From Dolichospermum flos-aquae CCAP 1403/13F (GTDB lineage Bacteria; Cyanobacteriota; Cyanobacteriia; Cyanobacteriales; Nostocaceae): a stretch of 64,000 bases of DNA. This document shows, in pieces, positions 39,901 to 46,449 of this stretch (the first letter of the stretch is position 1; each line of letters opens with the position of its first letter). The stretch is taken from contig NZ_CP051206.1 in assembly GCF_012516395.1 (NCBI RefSeq), forward strand, positions 4,283,334 to 4,347,333, in the 5' to 3' direction. The translations under genes and the position numbers were made by a program. The notes below the pieces were generated by a model, which was not told the origin of the DNA, made no database searches, and saw nothing but the letters and a program-made list of their open reading frames with translations.

Positions 39901-41871
39901 TGGGCGGATATAGTTCGTTGGGTAACTTATGTACCCATGCAAGCCGAAGAATTTGGGATTACCTCTGCAAATATCGCTCAAGTTATCGCTCTCAACACTG
40001 ATGATAATCCTAATAATGATTCTGAAGCAGGTATTCGGCGCTTTTTAGGCATAGAAGGGAATTTAGGCGAGGGATTAGGATTACCAAATAACTTTGCGGC
40101 TAAGATTATTGAAGACATAGGTAATTATGGTGAAATATATGAGCGTCATTTCCCAGAAGTAGAAAGAGAAAGGAATTTATTGTGGACAGAAGGTGGTTTA
40201 ATCTATTCTCCTCCTTTCTCCGGCACATCCCAAGATTTAGAATTGATGGAGAATAGTAACCGGAATGTACTGACCGAACTTTTAAAGCGTGGTAAATTGA
40301 TTGTCGGTACTAATGGTAGAAATCCTGGTTTTTCCTTCCCTAATGGCAATGGTAACTTAGTCGGTTTTGATGTTGATTTAAGTAAAGCACTAGCTTCTGC
40401 CTTATTTGGTAATACTCAGGCTGTAGAATTTCGTCAGTTAAACAACCGGGAAAGATTCACACATGTCGCTAATGGTGTTGTTGATATTACTGTCCATCAA
40501 GTCACCCATGATTTAGTCAGAGATGGTCAATATGGAGTAGATTTTACACCTATATACTTCTACACAGAGCAAGGAGTTTTAACCAGGAAAGATAATGGTG
40601 TTGTTAACCTTCCTGATTTAAACGGTCGGAAAATAGGTGTCAGTGCTAATACTAACTCGCGGCAAAATCTTGAGGATATCTTTAAAAAGTATGGTATTAA
40701 TGCGGAAATTATCGAATTTACCACTGCTGAGGAGCTTAGTGGCGCTTATTTACTAGGAAAAATTGATGCGATATCTCTTGATACTCCCTTGTTATATGCA
40801 GCAATGGCTTTTTTACCAGATCCTGATAACCATCATTTACTCAATGCCAACATTAGCAAACAACCTCTAGCGATGGTAATTGATGAAAATCAATCGGATT
40901 GGGGCGATGTAGTCCGTTGGGTGACGCATGGTTTAGTCCAAGCACAAGAATATGGTATTACTTCCCAAAATATTGATGAAATTTTAGCCCGCAATACCGA
41001 TAACAACCCCAGTAATAATGACAGCAGCGAGATTCGTCAATTTTTAGGGTTAGAAGGCAATATCGGCCAAATGCTTGGTTTGTCAAGTGATTGGGCTGTG
41101 AAGATGGTAAAAGCAGTTGGTAATTATGGGGAAATTTACCAACGGCACTTTAATACAGATGTTTTACGTCGTGGACAAAATGAATTAGCTACTGATTTTG
41201 GCTTACAAACTGCTCTACCATTACGGGCAGGTGAATTCCAGGAAGGATCAGATCCCATCACTAAACCTCAAGACCTAGTTTCCGGTACACCTGGCAATGA
41301 TAAACTCATATCCCCCACAGATTTGGATGGGGAACAGGACATAGTATTTACTGGCGCTGGAGATGATGAGGTAGATGTCAGTCTGGCTCCAGTTGGCGAT
41401 AATAATATCTTTGGTGGTAGTGGTGCAGATACTATTTATGTGAGTAAGGGCGATCGCGTCTTTGGTGACGTTGGCAATGATATCTTCTATGCTATTGATG
41501 GCAAAGGTGGTAATCGGATGTCCGGTGGCGCAGGAAATGATACCTTCTTCTTGGGTGCAGGCGATCGCGCTCTTGGTGGTGAAGGTAACGATATTTTCTA
41601 CCTTCAACAGGGTGGTGGTAACTTAATCTCCGGTGGTGCTGGTGCTGACAAGTTCTATATCCTCACTGGTGATATACCTGCTACTACCAACACCATTATT
41701 GACTTCGATATGGGTACTGATGTCTTAGGTATTCGTGGTCAAGGCGCTGGTTTTGATTTCAATGACCTGACTTTAATTGACAATAGTATTATCGTAGGCA
41801 ATACAACTATTGCGATCTTGAACGGAGTTGATACTACCAGGTTGACTGCTACTAATTTCAGCTTTATCTAA
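27937..41871 (+). CDS. 3' part of giant LamG/Calx-beta/PA14/lipase/RTX exoprotein with two solute-binding domains
   Basis: An open frame of 4,644 codons whose ATG lies inside the right IS repeat, so the true N-terminus is lost. Order (approximate residues): second half of a LamG domain 5-148; Calx-beta-like strands 240-335 and 350-530; complete LamG 578-788; LamG 1046-1250; Calx-beta 1310-1440; PA14 1459-1607; D-x-(D/N)-G-N calcium-type motifs 2185-2350; pancreatic-lipase-like domain 2405-2640 with GHSLGAH (Ser2512), GLDPAGP (Asp2540) and DNHS (His2622) as a possible triad; more D-N-G motifs 3205-3250; Calx-beta 3498-3600; about 17 RTX nonapeptides 3622-3770; AapJ-like solute-binding domain 3881-4075 (partial) and a fuller one 4108-4404; final RTX-like repeats to the C-terminus. 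Such proteins are usually exported by type I secretion. The 5' part of the gene is at 25551. Confidence 0.85.
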   Translation: MRFPCGQIQVARYDGSKNPKIISTTLVNDNQPHHVAFVKNGEKLSLYIDGNLDGETGDTTDTRTTNGSPLYIGSRNKGNYFKGEVDEIRIWNVARSQEEIESNKDRTLNSDENGLVAYYPANEGRGTTLINSSDFDTSNGTLEGGTSWNYEYTYTSSFSPLVTAEPYPEVGNILQLFGEDGQLVKTITLTQANIDAGKVNISGIPANSKAILKEPNSPGNINLGTVTLKDNGTVDVSLPKNENTASFGIRLFSKPTANVTITFSNIDGTEGQFSKSSLDFTPENWEQYQSVTITGLDDTLVDGDIKYTVTAKASSKDDQYNNNNVSTPIIITNLDDDNGITKTNILNSSTGPKASISIADSTTAIIEGNTIELTVNLDQSADTGGNLIFYSVDGKDFKYGEDYTVPATNQVYLKERTDGFELTPIDVNNLSGTKKDLDGDGDLDLVVTNGTTTTNYYQFQAVKIAQGQSSATITVNTIDDKVDETDETVKIVLKAGTNYQVDDSATNDDSATNKFVANLTVQDNDTAGVTITKPSGTSTSEDGSFLTYTIQLNSQPTKPVTVYIGSNDSSEGKISTATSLSFDGINDRVTIPNSDRINFDYNQDFTVEAWINADSKQTSDKTSIIEKWNGNGAYPFVIRYIKDSGEIEVARFEVKAIDGNSKNPKIISTTLVNDNQPHHVAFVKNGEKLSLYIDGILDGETGDTTDTRTTNGSPLYIGSRANRNYFKGEVDEIRIWNVARTQEEIQDNKNRILNGDEIGLVGYYQANEGTGTGTTLIDSSVNKLNGILEGGTSWTKTYSEPSDFIGLNFNANNWNSPQTFQVVGINDDIADGTVPYNIITTVTSEDPNYNKLNINPIPLTNTEDSDPAKIDTAKIIITPPGQVEEGRENIYSVKLNSQPVGEIRVIMTPKVDQFQLNNEDIGEPLTLTFNKNNWNQAQTVRVTALDDSVVEYFQTSQIEFKVETGNIKDFESKWNNNTPDQGLDLGKITGGIERTGLTIDSLTSTDIDWYKFTLPTEGTAKDFVEIQFANAKGDLNLELYPNSSSLTFDGVDDYVEIPSESGAIIGGDGNFSIELWFKTTASSGTLISAGTGDFWRVYLKDGLAKFDFQTGGLTGDGGSSVTKVNDGNWHHLTVLRDGIKSGKLYLDGMLVNQFTYDGNYSSIDVAGILLGKNSKGNNGDYFQGEISEVRLWNVARSQEEIESNKDRTLKGDEAGLVAYYQINEGTGDTLINSVNNAGKFDGKLINGAIKNSLSTGNKERIELNGLAAGDYLLKVSGKDNTTSNDYKLILGDTDYQYRAAPIVTTDGKTLTTLDVTIKDNDLPTARIIAGPTASELFGEPSYFTVQLNAPAPLDGNGIVVGYKVVGGSATLFEDINNNGNLDDGEDFNGNGKLDFGDYRIQNNQQQGTVRIAPGEIQANIIVSPVDDKLVEDLDLEVLSSTSVANSNNLELELGVKTKGLLGRYYRIDNNNRIIKDSVLLTRSDNKIDFDWNFGSPDAKVPDDKFGIVWEGKIKPTEPGDYTFSTNSDDGVRLWISEDDITENKTPIIDKWLSHPITEHSSNKITLDASKEYNIKLEYHEQGGPGAVQLLWTPPGGTKEIIPSSQLSSTPQIVELPEGSKIKFDNNIEAEVLEYNNGKLTVKLNTNDINQIQVGQLAKFSAETVIVELLSNTTNPTYTLGGEDVNLNGQLDPGEDTNSNGKLDPDGNTSKATLSIQDDDVPGIRIVEVGRQTVVRERETATFEVSLLSEPTKEVNITLTPGAEIEFVNPHDPTLVNVDKDVYKFNTTGVSNLNVELKSLVFTDKGDTVAFDVKLTSKPTGTTTIVFDDGNDNDNTQQVTLTFTGEETNPITGEIIDGNWNQIQQVVLYNLDKNTTDGQYKVKATATINDPNNPGNSQDIFIPITHTIEQVEKQTTTITISPDEWYKLKTITITGSNDGVAEPGIYHADAIKYAVTSDDNTYEGLFVPDQTIHVLDRILDSKATASALGQGLKSLQDSMDNLSLPLIGSLDGVAPDPIAYFSQDLVNAISSTDNLTASKLKEIIENVLSNTFGEDAFTVKTEVTNNEISVLLDISKNYNLFKIPLSTDLGIPALSIGLETKGDLKADFNYNFSLGFGLHDDFGFYIDTDKTAFKTDVTVDLDQFQGQGSLGFLKLDFADDANNPTKLEVSFEASLNDLDNSQGVQFFDVNGNGQLDNNEPFTNINEKGIIESELKPASGVKTIDTNGNSLYDEESFVKGEGIYRITKDNSKYYFDVNRNGTLDTGELFTTDPTKFDQPFKIVKKVVAIGSDGTKKLEYYYDANGNGIADLAETTKVDKKLDKNNNLILDGDLNIEGEGEFIQGTGIAFLDANSNGKFDAGETYLNYKTASVESSSVPGGVLTSTTTQTKPTQNPFKEYTTYKATANLLLNETVLDFNQSFANFDPNKFTFVITHGFTSSVIGDNPQFRELGSAIYNYFNEDVNVILWDWSDAASGISKYRENANKVVGIGEELAKFLEAANINTTKTQLIGHSLGAHVMGNAGESYKTLTGTSINSIVGLDPAGPLFESDLLDYALDTSPNSVINDNVLDLPENRLDPSDAVRVVALHTSNTLGFDGNLADLDIFVNWSDLFQPGALSVTDNHSYATQLYTQLTKLASFSQAAGNSQENNTTLVGNTLDINDIYDTAVTGADYVTTRSYAGLTKETTIEGNKISYYDFDNNNKYEPNDGDKLSTDPQVLKLLDDGSRLTITELVNFKNNPELNFSDLFNYQFAGEANLGLTAETSINNNTNFPAVSVDLAANLPLFNYGNQNEAGSNGLSVDFNNITLDLGGFISNVVKPVISTADKIITPIKPIIQALNADTKIFGYIGLESVFDKDGKPGVSILEIAQTLGRTPEQKRRIDKAIKFAQTITRISEIVDLLKNSSTQESIAINFGNYSLEDFKAASKDEVDQAASVKPSKGSGQNTAQTTDNLDKNTETQANNSSKGSLISKLKGLEGLNFPILTSPTTAVSLLLGESGVDLITYDIPDFNFDFEIEQKFPIFPPITGILQGSFSAKTDLAVGYDTYGIEQWQESDFRIEDVYKVLDGFYVNDWDINGYEKDELSILAEIGAGAGLDIGILSAYVTGGLGAYVGFDLEDIGEKTNTSDGKLRVSEIISRLDTPLELFELYGDLSVFLNITVKALFGITVYNDDFARFKIAEFSIGANGISGSVANAPQVGSLVYWDANFNNQFDGDEPFTFTDSNGNYNLEISEEYDLNRNGSFDNDEGQIIAEGGIDTTTGLTVQNQLIVGADSTMVTPLTSLKAMLTKRGLTGDDAANLIKTFFHVSDDINIDTYNPYQAIGEGDINGVKMAVSHIEAINLFFGGISILEQMGFSQEEAETQVILALQDVLQMGNGFNLNNIDDINLLLAKLNEKLKNDIILNATDDIAQLLFSSNRLIEQVTNQALERSIDDFLPSISPIKKIVNSSVPTLIGQLLAGAINSEEAQAELNNLFNANTFLVQYQSFNTNQTVKVISNDILTEGIEGKGSFTIELGAAAPSQGLKILYTLSGTATLGQDFNFEGSNFGEITIKGGESRAILNLSAIDDDLKETKETISLNLKYVGNGYILDPIAKTALITINDNEADSVNSSQKGLESNGTSGNDTIIGTNKDDILKGSNGNDSLTGNAGNDILDGGAGNDTLWGGDGADILEGRSGTDSLNGGAGDDKLFGGTGNDILVGGTGNDQLQGDAGNDQLQGNEGNDVLEGGTGNDYLAGNADNDWLLGGAGEDILEGGEGADLLNGGEGADVFYYSTPTQGIDFILDFDPTQGDIIQISKTGFGVNNLEQFSFLVGTLQFNGVDIALIQNDGQTYNTFPNLANIIQLVDEPTFQTAVVSEASAHSQIVYSSATLDMVEKPTLTIYDDIIKRGYLKVATSSQTTDFDLEFTKTLAAAIFGNATKIELVNADLNSGFELVANKTVDIGANHTIQTAEGDLTHNIDFSPTYFYDHNSTKEAIGLIVPENDSQWADIVRWVTYVPMQAEEFGITSANIAQVIALNTDDNPNNDSEAGIRRFLGIEGNLGEGLGLPNNFAAKIIEDIGNYGEIYERHFPEVERERNLLWTEGGLIYSPPFSGTSQDLELMENSNRNVLTELLKRGKLIVGTNGRNPGFSFPNGNGNLVGFDVDLSKALASALFGNTQAVEFRQLNNRERFTHVANGVVDITVHQVTHDLVRDGQYGVDFTPIYFYTEQGVLTRKDNGVVNLPDLNGRKIGVSANTNSRQNLEDIFKKYGINAEIIEFTTAEELSGAYLLGKIDAISLDTPLLYAAMAFLPDPDNHHLLNANISKQPLAMVIDENQSDWGDVVRWVTHGLVQAQEYGITSQNIDEILARNTDNNPSNNDSSEIRQFLGLEGNIGQMLGLSSDWAVKMVKAVGNYGEIYQRHFNTDVLRRGQNELATDFGLQTALPLRAGEFQEGSDPITKPQDLVSGTPGNDKLISPTDLDGEQDIVFTGAGDDEVDVSLAPVGDNNIFGGSGADTIYVSKGDRVFGDVGNDIFYAIDGKGGNRMSGGAGNDTFFLGAGDRALGGEGNDIFYLQQGGGNLISGGAGADKFYILTGDIPATTNTIIDFDMGTDVLGIRGQGAGFDFNDLTLIDNSIIVGNTTIAILNGVDTTRLTATNFSFI

Positions 41872-41876
41872 AACTT

Positions 41877-41967
41877 AACGGGTGACAATGTGGCTAAACA
41901 GCTTGTTTCATAGGGGATAGAGCCTGAATGTTGCCACATCTCATCTTCAACCGCTTTGTCACCTGTT
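41877..41967 (+). terminator. Long branched stem-loop after the giant gene
   Basis: AACGGGTGACAA (41877-41888) pairs with TTGTCACCTGTT (41956-41967) with one mismatch, and inside it GTGGC (41890-41894) pairs with GCCAC (41933-41937). It starts 5 nt after the stop and probably protects or ends the transcript. Confidence 0.55.
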
Positions 41968-42016
41968 AAGAACTGACTAATGTTAAAATTCTCAGTGAGA
42001 AATTTAGGATATTTTT

Positions 42017-43459
42017 ATGTCAGTTGTAACTAACCCAATCAAGTTTGGTACAGATGGTTGGAGGGGTGTGATAGGTGAGGAGTTTACCTTTGAACGCTTG
42101 GCATTAGTCGCAACCGTAGCAGCCAAAGTTTTACATAATACTTACTTTTCTGAAGTAGGTAGCCGGACGATTATTGTCGGTTATGACCGCCGATTTATGG
42201 CGGAAGAGTTTGCCCGTGTGGTTGCCAATGCCGTCACCGCAGTGGGTTTTGATGTCCTGTTTAGCGAAACTTTCGCCCCAACTCCAGCTTACAGTTGGGC
42301 GGCTAAAGAACTCAAGGCGTTAGGGGCATTAGTTGTGACAGCTAGTCATAATCCTGGTGCATATTTAGGATTAAAAGTTAAAAGTGCTTTTGGTGGTTCA
42401 GTACCACCGGAAGTTACTCAAGAGATAGAGGCTTTATTATCAGAAAAAGTTGCCCCAGCAGCGATTCCAGGTAAGGAAAAAACCTTTGATCCTTGGCCGA
42501 GTTATTGTCAAGCATTAGCCGCTAAAGTTGATATTGACAAAATCAAAGAAGCGATCGCAACTGGGAAGTTAACAATATTTGTGGATGTCATGCACGGGGC
42601 AGCGGCTGGGGGATTAGCCCGATTATTAGGGGAACAAGTTAAGGAAATTAATAGCGATCGTGATCCTCTATTTGAAGGTGGTGCGCCTGAACCTTTACCA
42701 AAGTATCTTTCCCGACTATTTACAGTTATGAAAACCCATCGGCAAACCCATAAAACCGGTTTAACTGTGGGTTTGGTATTTGATGGAGATTGCGATCGCA
42801 TTGCGGCAGTAGATCAAGATGCTAATTTCCTCAGTTCCCAAGTCTTAATTCCCATTTTAATTGACCATTTAACCCTACGGCGGAACTTTCAGGGCGAAAT
42901 CGTTAAAACTGTCAGCGGTTCAGACTTAATGCCTCGTGTAGCCGCATTACATAACCTTTCTATCCATGAAACAGCAGTAGGTTATAAATACATTGCTGAC
43001 CGAATGTTAGCGACGCAGGTATTACTAGGTGGTGAAGAATCTGGTGGCATTGGTTATGGTAGCCATATTCCCGAACGTGATGCTTTATTATCAGCACTTT
43101 ATGTATTAGAAGCTGTGGTGGAATCGGGGTTGGATTTAGGTGAATATTATCGCTATTTACAACAACAAACTGGTTTTTTATCCAGCTATGATCGCATTGA
43201 TTTACCTTTAGCAAATATGGAAGTTAGAGGGCGACTATTAAAACAGTTGCAATCCCAACCTTTGATGGAAATTACGGGTAAAGAAGTCATTGGTTGTCAA
43301 ACAATTGATGGTTATAAATTCCGTTTGGCTGATCAAAGTTGGTTAATGATTAGATTTAGCGGAACTGAACCAGTTTTACGTCTTTATTGTGAAGCCGCAA
43401 CTCTGGAAGAAGTTCATCAAACCCTAAATTGGGCAAAAAATTGGGCTGAATCCAATTAA
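42017..43459 (+). CDS. Phosphoglucomutase/phosphomannomutase family protein
   Basis: A 480-residue alpha-D-phosphohexomutase. The catalytic serine loop TASHNPGAYLGLKVK, metal-binding DGDCDR (VFDGDCDRIAAVD), sugar-specificity loop GGEESGGIGYG and phosphate-binding RFSGTEPVLRLYCE are all intact. It interconverts hexose 1- and 6-phosphates, feeding glycogen, cell-wall or nucleotide-sugar synthesis. The choice of glucose versus mannose is not certain. HIP1 sites are frequent in the gene, unlike the preceding giant gene. Monocistronic, with strong hairpins after the stop. Confidence 0.93.
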   Translation: MSVVTNPIKFGTDGWRGVIGEEFTFERLALVATVAAKVLHNTYFSEVGSRTIIVGYDRRFMAEEFARVVANAVTAVGFDVLFSETFAPTPAYSWAAKELKALGALVVTASHNPGAYLGLKVKSAFGGSVPPEVTQEIEALLSEKVAPAAIPGKEKTFDPWPSYCQALAAKVDIDKIKEAIATGKLTIFVDVMHGAAAGGLARLLGEQVKEINSDRDPLFEGGAPEPLPKYLSRLFTVMKTHRQTHKTGLTVGLVFDGDCDRIAAVDQDANFLSSQVLIPILIDHLTLRRNFQGEIVKTVSGSDLMPRVAALHNLSIHETAVGYKYIADRMLATQVLLGGEESGGIGYGSHIPERDALLSALYVLEAVVESGLDLGEYYRYLQQQTGFLSSYDRIDLPLANMEVRGRLLKQLQSQPLMEITGKEVIGCQTIDGYKFRLADQSWLMIRFSGTEPVLRLYCEAATLEEVHQTLNWAKNWAESN

Positions 43460-43478
43460 TTAATAACTTCAATTCCTA

Positions 43479-43525
43479 GTCGGTTTTAACCGACTTTAAC
43501 TATGAGACGGGGAATTTATTCCCCG
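43479..43525 (+). terminator. Two palindromes after the phosphohexomutase gene
   Basis: GTCGGTTTTAACCGAC (43479-43494) and CGGGGAATTTATTCCCCG (43508-43525) are consecutive near-perfect palindromes. They are probably terminator and/or part of a dispersed repeat; the CGGGGAATTTATTCCCCGG unit is familiar from many cyanobacterial intergenic regions. Confidence 0.6.
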
Positions 43526-43641
43526 GATAAATGGCTATTTTGTAAGATGTTGTTTGGGTATTTTATCGGGTTTTGGTGATGGGTTGGGGACTTTATTGCG
43601 ATTTATCTAGAAACGGGTTTTAATCAATTTCCTCTCTTAAT

Positions 43642-43690
43642 TAGGGCTTGCTGAATAAAGCTAAAACCTGGATAAATTAAGAGATTCAGG
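43642..43690. mobile_element. Solo end of the TAGGGCTTGCTGAA element
   Basis: TAGGGCTTGCTGAATAAA followed by AAAACCTGGATAAATTAAGAG aligns with the inverted right end of the 11670-11879 element (about 80% over some 45 bp). The opposite end was not found nearby, so this is a truncated copy or remnant. Confidence 0.5.
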
Positions 43691-44062
43691 GGATAGAAGA
43701 TAGAAAATGTGCAAGAAAAAGGGTTAAAATGGGTAAAACCTCTTGCAGCAAAAAGCGTTAAAATGTATAGAAAAGAGAAACAACAAGAAACAACACCACA
43801 AAACTTTGAAATATCCAAGGAGTGCAAACTAGCGTCAGATAATCGTTGGGTAATCAAAGATATACTCTGCCAGATTTAATTGATTTTTTATGTGTGTTTT
43901 GTAGAATTCAGGTAATATTATCAATAGATAGTCCTTATTGAGAAAAGTGCTTCTATCTTTTTTTACCATAAATCGGTATAATCTTTATCTGATAAGCTTT
44001 TTAGACTATTTTGTCGCCCCCTCAACTACGCCACGCTTCGCTATCAGACAATTGAAATTTAA

Positions 44063-44498
44063 TTAACTAACAGCAAAATCTGTATATTTGCGGACTGAAG
44101 GCAATTGAAAACCTAAAACAATATCTTCTTTCGGTACACCTAATTCAACCAATTCATTAGCAATTCCTACCTCTGTACCATCTTGCTGAATCCAGATTTT
44201 ATCATCAATAATATCTATAGGAATCCGGTTTGATTGTTGTTCATTATACTGAGACTCAATCGTTGATTCGATGGGGTTTACGGTTTACAGCTTGTTCAAA
44301 AATCAAATAGTAGCCCTATAGATGTAAAACAGGTCCATAAATACGATTTTGATCACGCCAACCTACATAAATTAATTGATAATGGTTATTTTCAAGATCA
44401 AAAATTGTCTGTGCTTGAATGCGTTTATCCCAAACCATACTAGCGTGTTGTTTCAGTAAGTTCTGAATATATTGCCGATATTCTGCTAATTTTGCCAT
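44063..44498 (-). pseudogene. xisI: xisI-like gene broken by a 101-bp insertion
   Basis: The N-terminal part (44498 to about 44319) reads MAKLAEYRQYIQNLLKQHAS and ends VLHL at a stop. The C-terminal part (44215 to 44063) reads DIIDDKIWIQQDGTEVGIAN, then ELVELGVPKEDIVLGFQL and KYTDFAVS, the hallmark ending of XisI (fdxN element excision controlling factor family). Removing 44218-44318 and one TA rejoins the frame as ...HLDIIDDK... and gives a 110-residue protein, the normal XisI length. So one insertion explains the break. XisH/XisI were described as factors for fdxN-element excision in heterocysts; most family copies have no known role. Confidence 0.85.
44218..44318. mobile_element. 101-bp TA-flanked mini-element inside xisI
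   Basis: It begins TAGGAATCCGGTTTGATT and ends AATCAAATAGTAGCCCTA, so the termini are imperfect inverted repeats (TAGG...TTTGATT). It is bounded by TA dinucleotides (44216-44217 and 44319-44320), the duplication expected of IS630/Tc1-mariner-type elements. No coding capacity. Family is inference. Confidence 0.65.
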
Positions 44499-44635
44499 TC
44501 TGCTATTACCTCTTTTTCAATATTATAAACTACTAAATAAAGTTGATTTGTTTTAATAACTGATTGAATAAAAGGCAGTATAAAAAATTCATTGTAAACA
44601 GTAATAGGAACTGCTAAATATAATATCCGTAGCAG
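44486..44635 (-). pseudogene. xisH: C-terminal relic of xisH
   Basis: A frame reads LLRILYLAVPITVYNEFF, then QLYLVVYNIEKEVIAEWQN and a stop. This matches the XisH C-terminus (RxLYLAV...E.....F......L.LIVY....E.I..W). The stop overlaps the first codons of xisI as in intact xisHI pairs. Upstream an in-frame stop and unrelated AT-rich DNA replace the rest (about 90 residues missing). Confidence 0.7.
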
Positions 44636-44863
44636 TTAGAATTATGAGAATATGTCATAAAGATTTATAAATGTTAACAATTCAAAAAACAAATATATAA
44701 TTTGACGTATTTTTTATTGAAAAATTATCCTAAATAAAATCCCAAAATATCTACCAATAGGGTATTGTCAAAGGAGCTAAATTTTAGTTTGCTATTAATT
44801 TTGTTAGTCGTTATATTACTTACAATTAGTTTGCAAAAAACACATTAAAAAAACACCAATCTC

Positions 44864-45787
44864 ATGCACATACCCGATGGATTTATTTCTGTGCCAGTTG
44901 CAGCCGCCACCAGTTTAGCCAGTGCAGCCGCCTTATTTGTAGCTTTTGAGCGATCGCAAACAGCCTTTGGCATTCGTCGCGCTCCCATTCTTGGCTTAAC
45001 CACAGCCTTTATTTTCGCCGCCCAAATGATTAATTTTCCCGTAGCGGGAGGAACTAGCGGCCACTTATTAGGAGGGGCTTTAGCGGCCATTATTTTAGGT
45101 AGTCCTTGGGCGGGAATGCTATGTATTGCCACAGTTTTAATTATTCAAGCTGTGCTATTTGCTGATGGTGGTATCACCGCCTTGGGTGCAAATATTTTAA
45201 ACATGGGAGTAATCGGCGTGTGGGTAGCGTGGGGATTAACCCAAACCTTACAACGACTATTGGGCGGTTCTCAACGGCGTTTACCCCTGGCAGCAGGCAT
45301 AGCAGCCGGAGTGAGCGTAGTTGTCGCCGCTGTAGCTTGTGCCATTCAATTAGCCCTGTCTGGAACAGCACCAGCCAACATAGTTTTACCCACGATGGCA
45401 GGTGTACATATTTTGATTGGTATTGGAGAAGGATTAATTACCGGGGGTGTATTAACCTATTTAGCCACAGCCCGTCCAGATTTGTTACCAGGTGAAGAAC
45501 ACAAAGTTAGAGGCTGGTTAGTTCCCGTTGTCAGTATTTTATTAATTTCGGGTGTGTTGTCTCTATTTGCCTCTGCTTGGCCTGATGGTTTAGAAAAGGT
45601 GGCAGAAAACATGGGCTTTATCAACTTAGCTGAACAAGTCAGAGTGGTAGTACCAACACCTTTGGCTGATTATGAAATTAAAGGTTTAGGACAAATTGGG
45701 ACAAGTATTGCTGGTTTAGTGGGTTCTACAGCTTGCTTTGCTGTGGCTTTTGGAATTGCCAAAGTGATAAAACCTAAGAATGCTTAA
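44864..45787 (+). CDS. cbiM: CbiM/NikM-type Co/Ni transport protein with PDGLE (CbiN-like) tail
   Basis: A 307-residue membrane protein beginning MHIPDGFIS. In CbiM/NikM the N-terminal Met-His binds the metal. Six or more hydrophobic segments (about 10-205) form the S-component. After a linker, a C-terminal part holds a TM, the WPDGLEKVA motif and a final TM, the PDGLE/NikN-type module fused to NikM in many bacteria. It imports Co(II) or Ni(II) as part of an energy-coupling-factor transporter. Metal choice cannot be read from sequence. First gene of a cbiMQO operon; no cobalamin riboswitch seen upstream, only the xisHI relics. Confidence 0.92.
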   Translation: MHIPDGFISVPVAAATSLASAAALFVAFERSQTAFGIRRAPILGLTTAFIFAAQMINFPVAGGTSGHLLGGALAAIILGSPWAGMLCIATVLIIQAVLFADGGITALGANILNMGVIGVWVAWGLTQTLQRLLGGSQRRLPLAAGIAAGVSVVVAAVACAIQLALSGTAPANIVLPTMAGVHILIGIGEGLITGGVLTYLATARPDLLPGEEHKVRGWLVPVVSILLISGVLSLFASAWPDGLEKVAENMGFINLAEQVRVVVPTPLADYEIKGLGQIGTSIAGLVGSTACFAVAFGIAKVIKPKNA

Positions 45788-46439
45788 AATTTCCTTACCA
45801 TTACGCTTGCAGTTATCCCTGATCATTGTGATTGGGGCAGCTTTTTTAAAACATCATACTTGGTCTAATTTACTAGTATATGGGGCGATCGCCCTTATTT
45901 GGGTTTGTATCTTACAAGTACCCATTCGCAAATTAGGCGGATTACTCGGTGCAGAATTAATTTTTCTATCATTGATGGCTTTACCATTGGGATGGGAACG
46001 AGCTAGTTTTTTGCTTGTGCGTTCCCTAATTTGTTTAATTACGATGAATAGTTTCTTATTAACCTTACCCCCCCACAGTTTGGGTATCGCCCTCAAAAGC
46101 TTACCAATACCTGCACCATTAAAGGAAAACCTGATCTTAGCCGCGCAATATTTAGAAATATTACTTTTAGAAGTAACGCGAATGCAGCGCAGCGCCCAAT
46201 TACGAGGGCTAAAAGGTGCTGGAGGATGGTTACGCTATGCCAGTGCTTCGATGATTGGGGCGTTGTATCTCCGCACCTTAGACAGAGCCGAAAGAGTTTA
46301 TGCTGCTATGGTAGCCCGTGGATATAACGGACAATTACCCATAGATTCCCCCCTCAAACCAAAAGAACGTTTTATCTTGTTAATAGCTGGGGTGACAGCT
46401 ACTTGTTTAACCCTAAGTTCCTACCTTACTGTTATTTGA
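45780..46439 (+). CDS. cbiQ: ECF transporter transmembrane component (CbiQ)
   Basis: A 219-residue T-component with five hydrophobic segments and the cytosolic coupling helix containing ARG-type motifs: MQRSAQLRGLKG and MVARGYNG. It couples CbiM to the ATPase CbiO. Its ATG overlaps the last codons of cbiM by 8 bp, indicating translational coupling. It is followed 10 bp later by the ATPase gene. Confidence 0.93.
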   Translation: MLKISLPLRLQLSLIIVIGAAFLKHHTWSNLLVYGAIALIWVCILQVPIRKLGGLLGAELIFLSLMALPLGWERASFLLVRSLICLITMNSFLLTLPPHSLGIALKSLPIPAPLKENLILAAQYLEILLLEVTRMQRSAQLRGLKGAGGWLRYASASMIGALYLRTLDRAERVYAAMVARGYNGQLPIDSPLKPKERFILLIAGVTATCLTLSSYLTVI

Positions 46440-46449
46440 GTGGTGAATC

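Noticed and set aside
43624..43857. 77-codon minus-strand frame
   Set aside because: Covers a solo mobile-element end; composition is non-coding.
44640..44863. Possible cobalamin riboswitch before cbiM
   Set aside because: No B12-box-like conserved core or expected helices could be found by eye in the AT-rich leader.
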